Source: Sediminicola arcticus (GTDB taxonomy: Bacteria; Bacteroidota; Bacteroidia; Flavobacteriales; Flavobacteriaceae). From it: DNA of 64,000 bases. Each line of letters starts with the position of its first letter. Positions within the stretch are counted from its first letter, which is position 1. The notes under the pieces were generated by a model. It saw only the letters and a program-made list of their open reading frames with translations. It had not been told where the DNA came from and made no database searches. The position numbers were made by a program, and so were the translations under genes. Positions 1 through 8,928 of this stretch are shown here, piece by piece. The stretch spans positions 35,790 to 99,789 of the forward strand of contig NZ_JBEXAE010000009.1 of assembly GCF_040566695.1 (NCBI RefSeq). Direction: 5' to 3'.

Positions 1-1026
1 TATGTGGGCAGGCCAACCCCGCTATATTTTGCCAAGCGATTATCTGAAAAATACAATACCAAGATATATCTAAAAAGAGAAGACCTAAATCATACTGGAG
101 CTCATAAGATCAATAATACTATAGGACAGATCTTAATGGCCAGGCGATTGGGGAAATCTAGGATTATTGCAGAAACCGGTGCTGGCCAGCATGGTGTGGC
201 CACGGCCACCGTATGTGCTTTAATGGGTATGGAATGTATTGTGTATATGGGCGAGATTGATATTGCTCGCCAAGCCCCCAATGTAGCCCGTATGAAAATG
301 TTAGGAGCCCAAGTGCGTCCTGCCCTTTCCGGAAGTAGAACATTAAAGGATGCTACCAATGAGGCTATTAGAGATTGGATCAACAATCCTGTGGATACCC
401 ATTATATAATTGGTTCCGCTATTGGCCCACACCCCTATCCAGATATGGTTACTCGTTTTCAGGCTGTTATTTCCGAAGAGATAAAATGGCAGTTAAAAGA
501 AAAAGAAGGAAAGGAAAACCCGGATTATGTAGTAGCCTGTATTGGAGGAGGCAGTAACGCAGCAGGTACGTATTATCATTTCCTTCATGAAAAGGAGGTT
601 GGTATTATTGCGGTTGAAGCGGCTGGTAAAGGTATAGATTCAGGTGAAAGTGCCGCGACCTCAGCTTTAGGTAAAGAAGGTATTATCCATGGCTGTAAAA
701 CCTTATTGATGCAAACCTTGGACGGACAAATTACCGAACCTTATTCTATTTCTGCAGGTTTGGATTATCCTGGAGTTGGACCCATGCACGCCCATCTTTA
801 TAAAACAGGTAGAGCAGAATTTATTTCGATCACTGATGATGACGCAATGGAAGCAGGTTTAGAGCTTTCCAAAATGGAGGGTATCATTCCGGCCATAGAA
901 ACTTCTCATGCCTTAGCTATTTTTGAGCATAGAAAGTTTAAACCAGATGATGTGGTAGTCATTAACCTATCTGGCCGTGGCGATAAGGATCTGAGCACGT
1001 ACATTGAATATTTTAAATTGGCATAG
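1..1026 (+). CDS. trpB: Tryptophan synthase beta chain, 5' end cut by window
   Basis: Catalyses the PLP-dependent condensation of indole with L-serine to tryptophan, as the beta subunit of the alpha2-beta2 complex. The reading frame is open from base 1, so the true start lies upstream; about 341 residues are visible against a usual 390-400, so roughly 50-55 N-terminal residues are missing. The PLP lysine lies in HTGAHKINNT, followed by ETGAGQHG and the phosphate-binding GGGSNAAG loop. trpA begins 10 bp after the stop, so this is the end of a trp operon running into the window. Confidence 0.97.
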   Translation, partial: YVGRPTPLYFAKRLSEKYNTKIYLKREDLNHTGAHKINNTIGQILMARRLGKSRIIAETGAGQHGVATATVCALMGMECIVYMGEIDIARQAPNVARMKMLGAQVRPALSGSRTLKDATNEAIRDWINNPVDTHYIIGSAIGPHPYPDMVTRFQAVISEEIKWQLKEKEGKENPDYVVACIGGGSNAAGTYYHFLHEKEVGIIAVEAAGKGIDSGESAATSALGKEGIIHGCKTLLMQTLDGQITEPYSISAGLDYPGVGPMHAHLYKTGRAEFISITDDDAMEAGLELSKMEGIIPAIETSHALAIFEHRKFKPDDVVVINLSGRGDKDLSTYIEYFKLA

Positions 1027-1035
1027 CACCATAAG

Positions 1036-1797
1036 ATGAACAGAATCAATCAGAAGTTACAAGAGGATAAAAAATTACTTTCCATATATTTTACTGCCGG
1101 ATATCCCGCGTTGAACGATACCGTGAAAATCATTCAGGACCTGGAGAAAAATGGCGTTGATATGGTAGAAATTGGATTGCCGTTCAGCGATCCCTTGGCA
1201 GATGGCCCAACCATTCAGGCAAGCTCCACACAGGCTCTAAAAAATGGGATGAACACAGCCCTACTTTTTGAGCAGTTAAAGAATATTAGAGAAACTGTTT
1301 CCATTCCCCTAATCGTTATGGGATATTTTAATCCAATGCTCCAATATGGCGTAGAGCCCTTTTGTAAAAAATGTCAAGAAATAGGGATAGACGGAATTAT
1401 CATGCCGGATTTACCCTTAGATGTATACCAAGACAAGTACGAACATATCTTTAAAGCTAACGGCCTTGCCAATATCTTCCTGATCACTCCACAGACTGGC
1501 GATGACCGTATCCAACAAATTGATCTTGCTTCCAATGCCTTTATCTATATGGTTAGTTCTGCTAGTGTAACAGGATCCCAAGACGGTTTTGGCAACACAC
1601 AAGAAGACTATTTTAATAGAATTGATAATATGAATCTTAAAAATCCTCAAATTGTAGGATTTGGGATCAGTAATTCAGAAACCTTTAAACAAGCTACAAA
1701 ACAAGCTAAAGGTGCTATTATTGGTTCGGCATTCATAAAGCATTTAACACAAAAAGGATCAGATGACGTCGCTGAGTTTGTAAGAGCTATTCGCTAA
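1036..1797 (+). CDS. trpA: Tryptophan synthase alpha chain
   Basis: Cleaves indole-3-glycerol phosphate to indole and glyceraldehyde-3-phosphate; indole is channelled to TrpB. At 253 residues it is normal for the family. It has the signature EIGLPFSDPLADGPTIQ with the catalytic Glu near residue 47, MGYFNPML, the loop-2 segment MPDLPL, and the phosphate-binding SSASVTGSQ region. It follows trpB by 9 bp in the same operon. Kynurenine degradation genes (kmo, kynU) occur elsewhere in the window, so synthesis and breakdown capacity for tryptophan coexist. Confidence 0.97.
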   Translation: MNRINQKLQEDKKLLSIYFTAGYPALNDTVKIIQDLEKNGVDMVEIGLPFSDPLADGPTIQASSTQALKNGMNTALLFEQLKNIRETVSIPLIVMGYFNPMLQYGVEPFCKKCQEIGIDGIIMPDLPLDVYQDKYEHIFKANGLANIFLITPQTGDDRIQQIDLASNAFIYMVSSASVTGSQDGFGNTQEDYFNRIDNMNLKNPQIVGFGISNSETFKQATKQAKGAIIGSAFIKHLTQKGSDDVAEFVRAIR

Positions 1798-1834
1798 AAT
1801 TCCAAATGGCACACTTTGATTTAAAATAACTCCT

Positions 1835-2050
1835 ATGGATGTAATTAACAATTGGAAAATTGTTCTGCTACTTTGCCTGACCTTGGGTTTAGCTCCCTTT
1901 CTGCCAGAACCACACGTTTTAGGGAAGTTAAAATGGATAGCAGGGGGCGCCAAAGGCATGCAGTTCATGGATTGGTTTGATGCTTTGTTGCACGGCTTTC
2001 CCTACCTCTTGCTTTTAAGGCTCGTAGTATTAAAAATTAAAAGGAAATAA
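1835..2050 (+). CDS. Small two-helix membrane protein (71 aa)
   Basis: A 71-residue protein with one hydrophobic segment near residues 8-25 (KIVLLLCLTLGLAPFLPEPH) and a second near 53-66, separated by a loop with Gly-Gly and Met-Asp-Trp-Phe-Asp. I recall similar small proteins in flavobacteria, sometimes labelled as RND-transporter related, but the sequence supports no transport function. It lies 37 bp after trpA and before a strong terminator, so it is probably cotranscribed as the last gene of the operon. Function unknown. Confidence 0.7.
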   Translation: MDVINNWKIVLLLCLTLGLAPFLPEPHVLGKLKWIAGGAKGMQFMDWFDALLHGFPYLLLLRLVVLKIKRK

Positions 2051-2052
2051 TC

Positions 2053-2080
2053 AAGGAGCTTTTATAGCTCCTTTTTTTTT
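2053..2080 (+). terminator. Rho-independent terminator after the trp operon
   Basis: An 8-bp stem AAGGAGCT/AGCTCCTT with a 5-nt loop is followed directly by a run of T. It lies 3 bp after the stop of the 71-residue membrane protein. Confidence 0.85.
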
Positions 2081-2161
2081 GACCAATAAAAGAGGTTGTG
2101 TATATCCGCTTATTATAAAAGTATTCGCTAAATTTAGATTTTTAAATTCATTTGAAACCTC

Positions 2162-3658
2162 ATGAAAAAATTACTATTCCCGTTTATATTTCTGGTGATT
2201 TCTACCATTTCTGCCCAAGAAGCTATGCAACTGAAATCAAGTGTAAGGCACACCATTGATGAGTTAAGGGATTTTGTTTCCATACCTAATGATGCCTTGG
2301 AACACGCAGATATCAATAGGAACATCACCTGGCTCACCAATAAATTTAACGAACGAGGTTTTAATAGCTCTGTATTGCCTACGGAAGGAGAATCCCTTTT
2401 TTTTGCAGCCTTACCTATGGAGGACTCCAAGCCTACCATTTTGTTTTATATGCATTTTGATGGACAATCAGTAGACCCTTCCAAGTGGAACCAGCCAAAT
2501 CCTTATGATGTGGTATTAAAAGCTCCAGAAGGCGACGGTTGGAAAACCGTATCCTTTGATGAACTCAAAGATGATATCAATTACGATTGGCGCTTGTTCG
2601 GAAGATCTACCTCCGATGATAAAGGTCCTATTGTAATGTTCTTGAACGCAATAGATCTTTTGAAAAAAGAGAACAAAACGCTCCCATATAATATCAAGGT
2701 AATCCTGGACAGTGAAGAGGAAAAAAGCAGTGCACCATTAGCAAAAGCAGTTAAGGAGTATAGAGAACTTTTAAAGGCTGACTTTTTGATCATCAACGAT
2801 GGACCTGTTCATAATTCTGGCAAGCCTACCGTAATCTATGGCTGCAGAGGTATCACTACCCTCTCTCTTACTACTTATGGGCCAGAAAAACCACAACACA
2901 GCGGGCACTATGGAAATTACGCACCAAATCCAGGCTTTCAACTATCCCAAGTACTGGCCAATATGAAAGACACGAAAGGAAAGGTTATCATTGATGGGTT
3001 CTACAATGGTATTGTTTTGGACGAAGCCACAAAGGTCATTTTAAAAAGTGTACCTGATGATGAAACGGAAATTAAAAACAATTTACAGATAAAAACGGCT
3101 GAAAAAGTAGGGAGCAATTACCAAGAATCATTACAATATCCTTCCTTGAACCTCAGGGGACTAGGCTCTGGTTGGATTGGCGATAAAGCACGCACCATAG
3201 TACCCGAAAGTGCCACTGCTGAGATAGATATACGCTTGGTTCCTGAAAGTGATGGAACTCGCCTCAAAAATCTAGTAAAAAAACATATCGAAAACCAAGG
3301 CTTCTACATTACCGATAAGGTCCCTACAAAAGAAGAACGCTTGGCTCATGACAAAATCATGACCATTACAGAAGGCACGGTTACCAATGCCTTCAGAACA
3401 GATCTTAATAATCCATATGGCCAATTTTTAGTCGAAACCCTAAAGCAAGCTTTTAAGGAAGATGTTGTACAAATACGAATTATGGGTGGAACGGTGCCTA
3501 TTGCCCCATTTATTAATGAATTAAAGATCCCCGCCTTTATAGTGCCTTTGGTAAACCCAGACAACAATCAACACAGTCCAAATGAAAATTTGAAAATTGG
3601 ACAGATAGCTTATGGAATAGAAGTGTTTTATACGATATTGAGTACTCCAAAACTATAA
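2162..3658 (+). CDS. Secreted M20-family metallopeptidase
   Basis: A 498-residue exported peptidase of the M20 (carboxypeptidase/dipeptidase) family, expected to use two metal ions. An N-terminal signal peptide ends near Ala-Gln at residues 18-19. Metal-site candidates are visible in order: H98-x-D100 in MHFDGQ, D152/D153 in GRSTSDDKGP, the catalytic Glu pair in DSEEEK near 185-187, D213 in INDGP, and a late His in NNQHSPNE near 472. The HSGHYG segment near 246 belongs to the lid/dimerisation domain. It stands alone between two terminators. The substrate is not readable; periplasmic peptide degradation is the likely role. Confidence 0.88.
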   Translation: MKKLLFPFIFLVISTISAQEAMQLKSSVRHTIDELRDFVSIPNDALEHADINRNITWLTNKFNERGFNSSVLPTEGESLFFAALPMEDSKPTILFYMHFDGQSVDPSKWNQPNPYDVVLKAPEGDGWKTVSFDELKDDINYDWRLFGRSTSDDKGPIVMFLNAIDLLKKENKTLPYNIKVILDSEEEKSSAPLAKAVKEYRELLKADFLIINDGPVHNSGKPTVIYGCRGITTLSLTTYGPEKPQHSGHYGNYAPNPGFQLSQVLANMKDTKGKVIIDGFYNGIVLDEATKVILKSVPDDETEIKNNLQIKTAEKVGSNYQESLQYPSLNLRGLGSGWIGDKARTIVPESATAEIDIRLVPESDGTRLKNLVKKHIENQGFYITDKVPTKEERLAHDKIMTITEGTVTNAFRTDLNNPYGQFLVETLKQAFKEDVVQIRIMGGTVPIAPFINELKIPAFIVPLVNPDNNQHSPNENLKIGQIAYGIEVFYTILSTPKL

Positions 3659-3711
3659 AAATTCATCTGATGTCCTAAGAATACATCAATTTGAAATATT
3701 CTTATCCAACT

Positions 3712-3747
3712 AAAAAAAAGACTTCCTTTCCTGGAGGTCTTTTTTTT
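3712..3747 (+). terminator. Bidirectional terminator-like hairpin
   Basis: A GACTTCC/GGAGGTC stem (one G-T wobble) is extended by flanking A and T runs and has a short TTTCCT loop. It lies 54 bp after the M20 peptidase stop and could work on either strand. Confidence 0.75.
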
Positions 3748-3929
3748 AAATTTGACCAAGGTAGATTTTTCAGTACCCATTAAGAATAGCGCAAACGATC
3801 CCAAGGTTGCCGCAAACACCACGTGCTGTTTAAATAGTAAATCATATAACCTATATTTAAGAGAACATTTAATTTCAAAGCCCTAAAGTTGAACATCACT
3901 AAAAGTCTTAGATTTATAAATTAAAAGCC

Positions 3930-5312
3930 ATGGAAATGAAAAAATTCGACGCTATCATCATTGGATCTGGTCAGGCTGGCACCCCTTTAGCCTTTGCGCT
4001 TGCAGTAGCGGGTAAAAAGATAGCCTTCATAGAAAAGGAGCATTTTGGAGGCACCTGTTTAAATACAGGATGCACGCCCACTAAAGCATATATTGCAAGT
4101 GCGCGCAGAATGTATGACACCAAAAATGGTGAAGCTTTCGGCATACATATTCCAGCAGGATCTAAAACAGATCTCGAGAAAGTAAAAGAACGGAAAGATC
4201 ATCTAATTCAAAGTTCTGTAAAAGGAATCCAAAAAGGAATAGAAAACAATGAGAACATAACCTATTTTGAGGGAATAGCTTCTTTCATTGGAGAGAAGAC
4301 CATCGGTATTAATGGGAACAAAATTACAGCTGATGAAATCTATATCAACGTAGGAGGCCGTCCAAGAATCCCAGATGAATACAAAGCTTTGGATCCATTA
4401 GATAACCAAAGTATTTTAGAACTTACCGAACTTCCAGGACATCTCGTAATTATAGGCGGCAGTTATATAGGACTGGAATTTGGACAAATGTTTAAGCGGT
4501 TTGGAAGTGAAGTCACCATCGTTGAAAAAAACAGTGCTATTATTAACCGTGAAGATCAAGATATTTCAGCATCCATTCAAAGAACCATGGAAAATGAAGG
4601 AGTTGCGTTTCGACTTAACGCGACCTGTATTGGGGTTAAAAATTTGGATAATGGACAAATTTGTGTCAATGTCACTTGTAATAAAGGACAACCTCAAGTT
4701 ATAGGTACTCATGTCTTATTGGCTATCGGTAGGGTTCCCAATACGGATCTACTTAACTTGGAAAAAGCTGGAATAAAGACGAATGTACAAGGTTATATAG
4801 AAGTTAATGATCACCTAGAAACTAACGTGCCAGGAATTTATGCCCTAGGGGATTGTAACGGACAAGGTGCATTTACTCATACAGCTTATAATGATTTTGA
4901 GATTATCGCTAATAATAAATTGCAAGGAGGGAACAGAAAAGTTTCCGACAGAATACTTACCTACGGGTTATTTGTAGATCCACCTTTGGGACGTGCGGGA
5001 ATGACCTTAACTCAAGCAAAAAAAACAGGTAAAAAATTATTGGTAGGAAAAAGGGAGATGAATAACATTGCAAGAGCCAAAGAAAAAGGAGAAACAGATG
5101 GCTTTATGCGCGTTATAGTAGATGCTGAAACCGAGCAAATAATAGGAGCCTCCATTTTAGGGGTTGGAGGGGATGAGGTCATAAGTGGAATTTTGAATAT
5201 CATGACCGCCAAACAACCCTATACCGTTATCCGAGATTCTGTTCAGATACATCCCACAGTTAGTGAGCTCCTACCCACCCTTTTAGGAACATTAAAGCCA
5301 TTTGAAAACTAA
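3930..5312 (+). CDS. FAD-dependent dithiol/disulfide oxidoreductase (mercuric-reductase-like)
   Basis: A 460-residue class I pyridine nucleotide-disulfide oxidoreductase. The FAD-binding GSGQAG lies at residues 12-17, the redox-active pair C43/C48 in GGTCLNTGC, the NAD(P)-binding GGSYIGLEFG in the middle, the second FAD contact ALGDC in the second half, and the catalytic His-Glu pair in HPTVSE near 441-446. This resembles mercuric-reductase-like and dihydrolipoamide-dehydrogenase-like enzymes. There is no N-terminal heavy-metal domain and no C-terminal Cys pair, so mercury reduction is not supported. It stands alone; the substrate is unknown. A second Met two codons in is an equally possible start. 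Confidence 0.88.
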   Translation: MEMKKFDAIIIGSGQAGTPLAFALAVAGKKIAFIEKEHFGGTCLNTGCTPTKAYIASARRMYDTKNGEAFGIHIPAGSKTDLEKVKERKDHLIQSSVKGIQKGIENNENITYFEGIASFIGEKTIGINGNKITADEIYINVGGRPRIPDEYKALDPLDNQSILELTELPGHLVIIGGSYIGLEFGQMFKRFGSEVTIVEKNSAIINREDQDISASIQRTMENEGVAFRLNATCIGVKNLDNGQICVNVTCNKGQPQVIGTHVLLAIGRVPNTDLLNLEKAGIKTNVQGYIEVNDHLETNVPGIYALGDCNGQGAFTHTAYNDFEIIANNKLQGGNRKVSDRILTYGLFVDPPLGRAGMTLTQAKKTGKKLLVGKREMNNIARAKEKGETDGFMRVIVDAETEQIIGASILGVGGDEVISGILNIMTAKQPYTVIRDSVQIHPTVSELLPTLLGTLKPFEN

Positions 5313-5391
5313 CTGCACTAAAGCAGATCCTTTAACATTCCCTAACAAAGTTTTATGATCGTATTAACGGAGATTTTCATGACATAATAGT

Positions 5392-5565
5392 ATGTTATTA
5401 TTGAATCTTAAAAACGAAAACGACACGGGAATTATTGATGATAAAAGATTAAAAAGAAAAGTAGAACAAAAAAATCCTACCAATACAACAGGAAATACTA
5501 ATGTTGAAACGAACAAATTTGACATTAAAAAACCCACTATAAAAGCCCAACAGAATAAAAAATAG
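5392..5565 (+). CDS. Possible small Lys/Asn-rich protein (57 aa)
   Basis: An uninterrupted 57-codon frame with ATG and TAG encodes a very hydrophilic peptide rich in Lys, Asn and Thr. It has no membrane segment, no recognised motif and no clear ribosome-binding site. Its last 29 bp overlap the extended 3' end of the convergent glycosylase gene, and that extension is itself suspect. It may be a real small protein or a chance frame in AT-rich DNA. Confidence 0.28.
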   Translation: MLLLNLKNENDTGIIDDKRLKRKVEQKNPTNTTGNTNVETNKFDIKKPTIKAQQNKK

Positions 5566-6301
5566 TCATCCTAATTGTGGAAAAGCAATAGCATTGCCTT
5601 TCCATTAAAAAAAAATGACTATACTGTAGGACCCGAAAACCAATTGTATTGAATTTCGGGTCCTTCTTTTTCAATTCTTTATACAACTGCAAACTGCCTA
5701 CGGCTCCGTTGGCTGCACCGGTAGGAGCCGTAAGAGAAATAGTCCTTATGGTACGTTCCTCTCCTTTATAATTCACAGATGAGAATAGATCTAAAGGAAG
5801 TTTAAACTCGTGAATTCGGGGTACTTTGTCTGATATCAATTTTAATCGAAGTCCAAACTCATTTAAATGCTTTCTAAAGAAATATTCCGGGCCATTTTTA
5901 CTATTTCCACCGGTAAATAGCAGCGTTTGAACATTAGGGTATTCTTGAAGATCACCTAGGATATTTCTAAGTTGTATTTGTTCCATGCCTAGGTCAGAAG
6001 CATCAATTTTAGAACGTTCGGCATTGGCAACAATATCGCAAATTCCAATCCTTCTTTCGAGCAAAAATTCCATTCGTTGTGCAACGGCCTTCTGAGTAGT
6101 CTCAAAATCCAAGTTCAAATTAAAAATCCGATCTAAAATTGGCCACAGCTGTCCGTCTCTACTACCATAGGAAAAATCTACATCACCTATCATTAATTCC
6201 CCACTAGTAAATCTGAGCGGAGGTAAAGTTCCCACGATCAATTTTCTTGCTTCTTTGAATAGAAATGGTTCGTACGGATGTGTATGAATAAATGGCTTCA
6301 T
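5537..6301 (-). CDS. Uracil-DNA-glycosylase-superfamily protein, 3' end extended
   Basis: A soluble protein of the uracil-DNA glycosylase fold, likely removing a damaged or deaminated base. The start is set at MKPFIHTH; the 14 codons upstream in the same frame do not look like family sequence. Key segments are KLIVGTLPP (active-site loop), GDVDFSYGSRDGQLW, GICDIV, LLFTGGNSKNGPEYFF, and SLTAPTGAANGAVG near the C-terminus. After FRVLQYSHFF the frame continues about 35 unexpected residues through a 9-T tract (on this strand). With 8 T the codon would be TAA, giving an ending like the one I recall for relatives. The exact substrate is unknown. Confidence 0.78.
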   Translation of the reverse strand: MKPFIHTHPYEPFLFKEARKLIVGTLPPLRFTSGELMIGDVDFSYGSRDGQLWPILDRIFNLNLDFETTQKAVAQRMEFLLERRIGICDIVANAERSKIDASDLGMEQIQLRNILGDLQEYPNVQTLLFTGGNSKNGPEYFFRKHLNEFGLRLKLISDKVPRIHEFKLPLDLFSSVNYKGEERTIRTISLTAPTGAANGAVGSLQLYKELKKKDPKFNTIGFRVLQYSHFFLMERQCYCFSTIRMTIFYSVGLL

Positions 6302-6422
6302 TAGGTGAAATAAAGAAATCCTAATCAACTTTACAAATAACAATTAAACATTACCCAACTAATACCTGCCAGGAATACTACCCTAAAAAATGTGCCAAAG
6401 TCAAAAATATAATGGAATAGGC

Positions 6423-6453
6423 TTGACGTTAAAGTGTGATTTTTTTACCTTTA
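6423..6453 (+). promoter_or_regulatory. Predicted promoter of the Thx gene
   Basis: TTG at 6423-6425 and TACCTTTA at 6446-6453 are separated by 20 bp. This fits the Bacteroidetes -33 (TTTG) and -7 (TAnnTTTG) pattern with one deviation at the last base. The start codon is 19 bp downstream. Confidence 0.55.
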
Positions 6454-6472
6454 GAAGATAAATACGCTAATT

Positions 6473-6601
6473 ATGGGAAAAGGTGATATCAAATCTAAAA
6501 AAGGTAAAATTTCTAATAATTCCTATGGAGCCAGAAGAAAACGTAAAATAAAAAAGCGACCTACCGTAGAAGAAAAATTAAAAATTGAAAAAAAGAAATA
6601 A
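6473..6601 (+). CDS. 30S ribosomal protein Thx (S31)
   Basis: A 42-residue, strongly basic protein starting MGKGDIKSKKGKI and containing SYGARRKRKIKKR. This matches Thx, the short peptide that binds in the head of the 30S subunit and is common in Bacteroidetes. It has its own promoter and is easily missed because of its size. The C-terminal tail is Lys/Glu-rich. It ends 2 bp before the stop of the convergent lipoprotein gene. Confidence 0.88.
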   Translation: MGKGDIKSKKGKISNNSYGARRKRKIKKRPTVEEKLKIEKKK

Positions 6602-6603
6602 TC

Positions 6604-6975
6604 TTAGTCCACTACAAAACTCAACTGTACTTCCCCTGTTTCCAGAACATTGAGCTCATAGGTATAAAATCCTGGTGTTAAAGGTGTTTCACCAACAAAA
6701 TCGATTGGCTGAAGGATAAAAACTCCTTCTTCGCCTGAAGTGATTTTTATATAATCGTATGCGTAGGCGGTCTCGTATTCCAAATATCCTGAAAATCCAT
6801 TAGGAGACACATTATTGTGAATTTTGTCTTCTGTTCCAACCTGTACGGTGTCAAAATTTATAGTACTGACATTCTTTACCCTAATATTAGCCATGGTAAT
6901 GGAATCATCCCTATCAGTACAGCCAAAAAAAACCAACACAAGAAATAATAGTACTGAAGTAACTTTGCCCATCAT
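6604..6975 (-). CDS. Small lipoprotein of unknown function
   Basis: About 123 residues when started at the Met-Met pair; codons further upstream would put charged residues before the signal sequence. A hydrophobic signal of about 15 residues ends in the lipobox VFFGC, followed by Asp/Arg-rich sequence, so a lipid-anchored product is expected. The rest is predicted beta-rich. No catalytic motif is recognised. The gene is convergent with Thx and about 50 bp upstream of yaaA's 3' end on the same strand. Confidence 0.7.
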   Translation of the reverse strand: MMGKVTSVLLFLVLVFFGCTDRDDSITMANIRVKNVSTINFDTVQVGTEDKIHNNVSPNGFSGYLEYETAYAYDYIKITSGEEGVFILQPIDFVGETPLTPGFYTYELNVLETGEVQLSFVVD

Positions 6976-7026
6976 CTGATTTTTTAAAATTAGTATCAAA
7001 TAATAAACGTTTTTTGGCAGGATATA

Positions 7027-7788
7027 TTATCGCACAAAAACAGGTTCTTGCACATTTTCGGTGAACTGCTCGCTATAGGCATATCCATCTACATTAAAGG
7101 CCTTAATATCATCTAATGTCTCTGCATTGGTATCCAAAATAAATCGCACCATGGAGCCCCTTGCTTTTTTTGCAAAAAAACTGATAACCTTAAGTTTATC
7201 ATTTTTCCAATCCTTAAAAACTGGAGTAATTACCGGCACTTTAAGGGCCTTTTTATCTACGGCACTGAAATACTCATTACTAGCCAAATTCACAAACAAC
7301 TCATCATTCTCCAATTCGTCGTTTAATTGATCCGTAAGTTGCTTTTTCCAAAATTCGTAGAGATTTTTTTTTCTCCCAACCTTTAACTGGGTCCCCATTT
7401 CCAATCGATAGGGCTGCATTAAGTCTAGGGGTTTTAGAATACCATACTGCCCTGATAATATCCTCAATTTATCTTGTAAGTTCTCTAATTTTTGTTCTGT
7501 AATTGTATAGGCGTCTATACCTTGGTATACGTCCCCACTAAAAGCAAAAATAGCAGGTCTAGCATTTTCCTTTGTAAATGGCACTTTAAAATTTTGGTTT
7601 CTTTCCCAATTCAACGCTGCCAAATTATCTGAAATATCCATCAGTTTTGACAATGCTTTGGGATTTTTTTTTGCCAATATCGCATTAAGTGTCTTGGCTT
7701 CCTTTAAAAAGATAGGCTGCGTAAATTTATCTGTGGGCAATTCACTTTCAAAGTCGAGCGATTTTGCCGGCGATACTACAATTTTCAT
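7027..7788 (-). CDS. yaaA: Peroxide stress protein YaaA (DUF328 family)
   Basis: A 253-residue cytoplasmic protein with the family N-terminus MKIVVSPAKSLDFES, the segment PAIFAFSGDVYQGID, the region SGQYGILKPLDLMQPYRLEMGT, and a C-terminal VKIISFFAKKARG-like stretch (here VISFFAKKARGSM). In E. coli YaaA lowers intracellular free iron during peroxide stress, and the family fold binds DNA. The length is normal. No peroxide regulator is adjacent; the oxidative-stress role is taken from the family. Confidence 0.93.
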   Translation of the reverse strand: MKIVVSPAKSLDFESELPTDKFTQPIFLKEAKTLNAILAKKNPKALSKLMDISDNLAALNWERNQNFKVPFTKENARPAIFAFSGDVYQGIDAYTITEQKLENLQDKLRILSGQYGILKPLDLMQPYRLEMGTQLKVGRKKNLYEFWKKQLTDQLNDELENDELFVNLASNEYFSAVDKKALKVPVITPVFKDWKNDKLKVISFFAKKARGSMVRFILDTNAETLDDIKAFNVDGYAYSEQFTENVQEPVFVR

Positions 7789-7893
7789 TCCTTACTAAAA
7801 TTTAAATTTCTAAACATCAGGTGAATTCTATGCCTTACAACTAAGAAAACACCTTATTCTAAAAGGACTTTTCAATGGTTCTATCGAAGAAAT

Positions 7894-8925
7894 TTATTCT
7901 TCTTGACTGTGTTTGGCGTATTGTCGCCATTTGGTAATACATGTCGCCATATCCTCAGGAACTTCTGAATCAAATCGCATAAATTCGTCCGAAACAGGAT
8001 GGACAAAGCCAAGTGTCTTCGCATGTAGGGCCTGCCTTGGCAATATCTTAAAGGCATTATCCACAAATTGCTTGTATTTGGTAAAGGTGGTTCCCTTTAA
8101 AATTTTCTCGCCCCCGTAACGCTCATCATTAAATAATGTATGCCCTATGTACTTAAGATGCACTCTGATCTGATGGGTCCTACCTGTTTCTAATTTACAT
8201 GAGATTACTGTTACATAGCCTAAACGTTCTAGCACCCTATAATGGGTAACAGCCTCCTTACCTTGATCTCCTTCCGGAAAAACATCCATTTGTAGTCGGT
8301 TTTTAGGATTCCTGCCAATATGACCTTCAATGGTACCGCTTTCATTTTCTACATTTCCCCATACTATTGCTATATATTCCCTTTCCGAGGTTTTATCATG
8401 GAATTGTTTGGCTAAATGTGTCATGGCAGCTTCTGTTTTGGCTACTACCAAAAGTCCAGAAGTATCCTTGTCTATTCTGTGAACCAGCCCAGGCCTTTCA
8501 TCACTGTTTAAGGGTAAGGATTCAATGTGATGCAATAACGCATTAATCAAGGTACCAGAATAATTGCCATGGCCAGGATGCACTACCATACCCGGAGATT
8601 TATTTACCACCAACAGCACATCATCCTCATAAACTATATTTAAGGGAATATCCTCTGGCGTTAACAAAAATTCATAAGGAGGGTGTTCAAACATGACACG
8701 TACCTCATCCCCTGCCTTTACTTTATAGTTGGATTTCACGATGGAATTATTCACCCAAATATTACCTTCCTTGGCTGCTTGTTGAATTTTATTCCTGGTG
8801 GCATTTTCAATAAAGTTCATTAAAAACTTATCTACCCTGAGTGGCTCTTGTCCCTTTCCGGCAACAAATTTATAATGTTCAAATAACTCCTCATCATTTA
8901 ATTCAGGCCCATTTACCTCTTCCAT
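7894..8925 (-). CDS. rluD: RluA/RluD-family 23S rRNA pseudouridine synthase
   Basis: Isomerises uridine to pseudouridine in RNA; in E. coli RluD modifies helix 69 of 23S rRNA. The protein is 343 residues, with an N-terminal S4-like RNA-binding domain near 28-80 and then the synthase domain. The catalytic Asp is D152 in HRIDKDTSGLLVVAKT, and GRTHQIRVH lies downstream. It starts 3 bp after the PASTA gene stop on the same strand, so the two form an operon. The precise target uridines are inferred from similarity to RluD. Confidence 0.92.
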   Translation of the reverse strand: MEEVNGPELNDEELFEHYKFVAGKGQEPLRVDKFLMNFIENATRNKIQQAAKEGNIWVNNSIVKSNYKVKAGDEVRVMFEHPPYEFLLTPEDIPLNIVYEDDVLLVVNKSPGMVVHPGHGNYSGTLINALLHHIESLPLNSDERPGLVHRIDKDTSGLLVVAKTEAAMTHLAKQFHDKTSEREYIAIVWGNVENESGTIEGHIGRNPKNRLQMDVFPEGDQGKEAVTHYRVLERLGYVTVISCKLETGRTHQIRVHLKYIGHTLFNDERYGGEKILKGTTFTKYKQFVDNAFKILPRQALHAKTLGFVHPVSDEFMRFDSEVPEDMATCITKWRQYAKHSQEE

Positions 8926-8928
8926 ATG

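Noticed and set aside
3628..3822. Minus-strand 64-residue hydrophobic frame
   Set aside because: It crosses the terminator hairpin and the end of the M20 peptidase gene, and has no family resemblance or usable start signal. Its first 20 residues look membrane-like but this is weak.
3930..5312. Mercuric reductase (merA) for the flavoprotein
   Set aside because: It lacks the N-terminal heavy-metal domain and the C-terminal Cys pair that bind mercury, and no mer genes are nearby.
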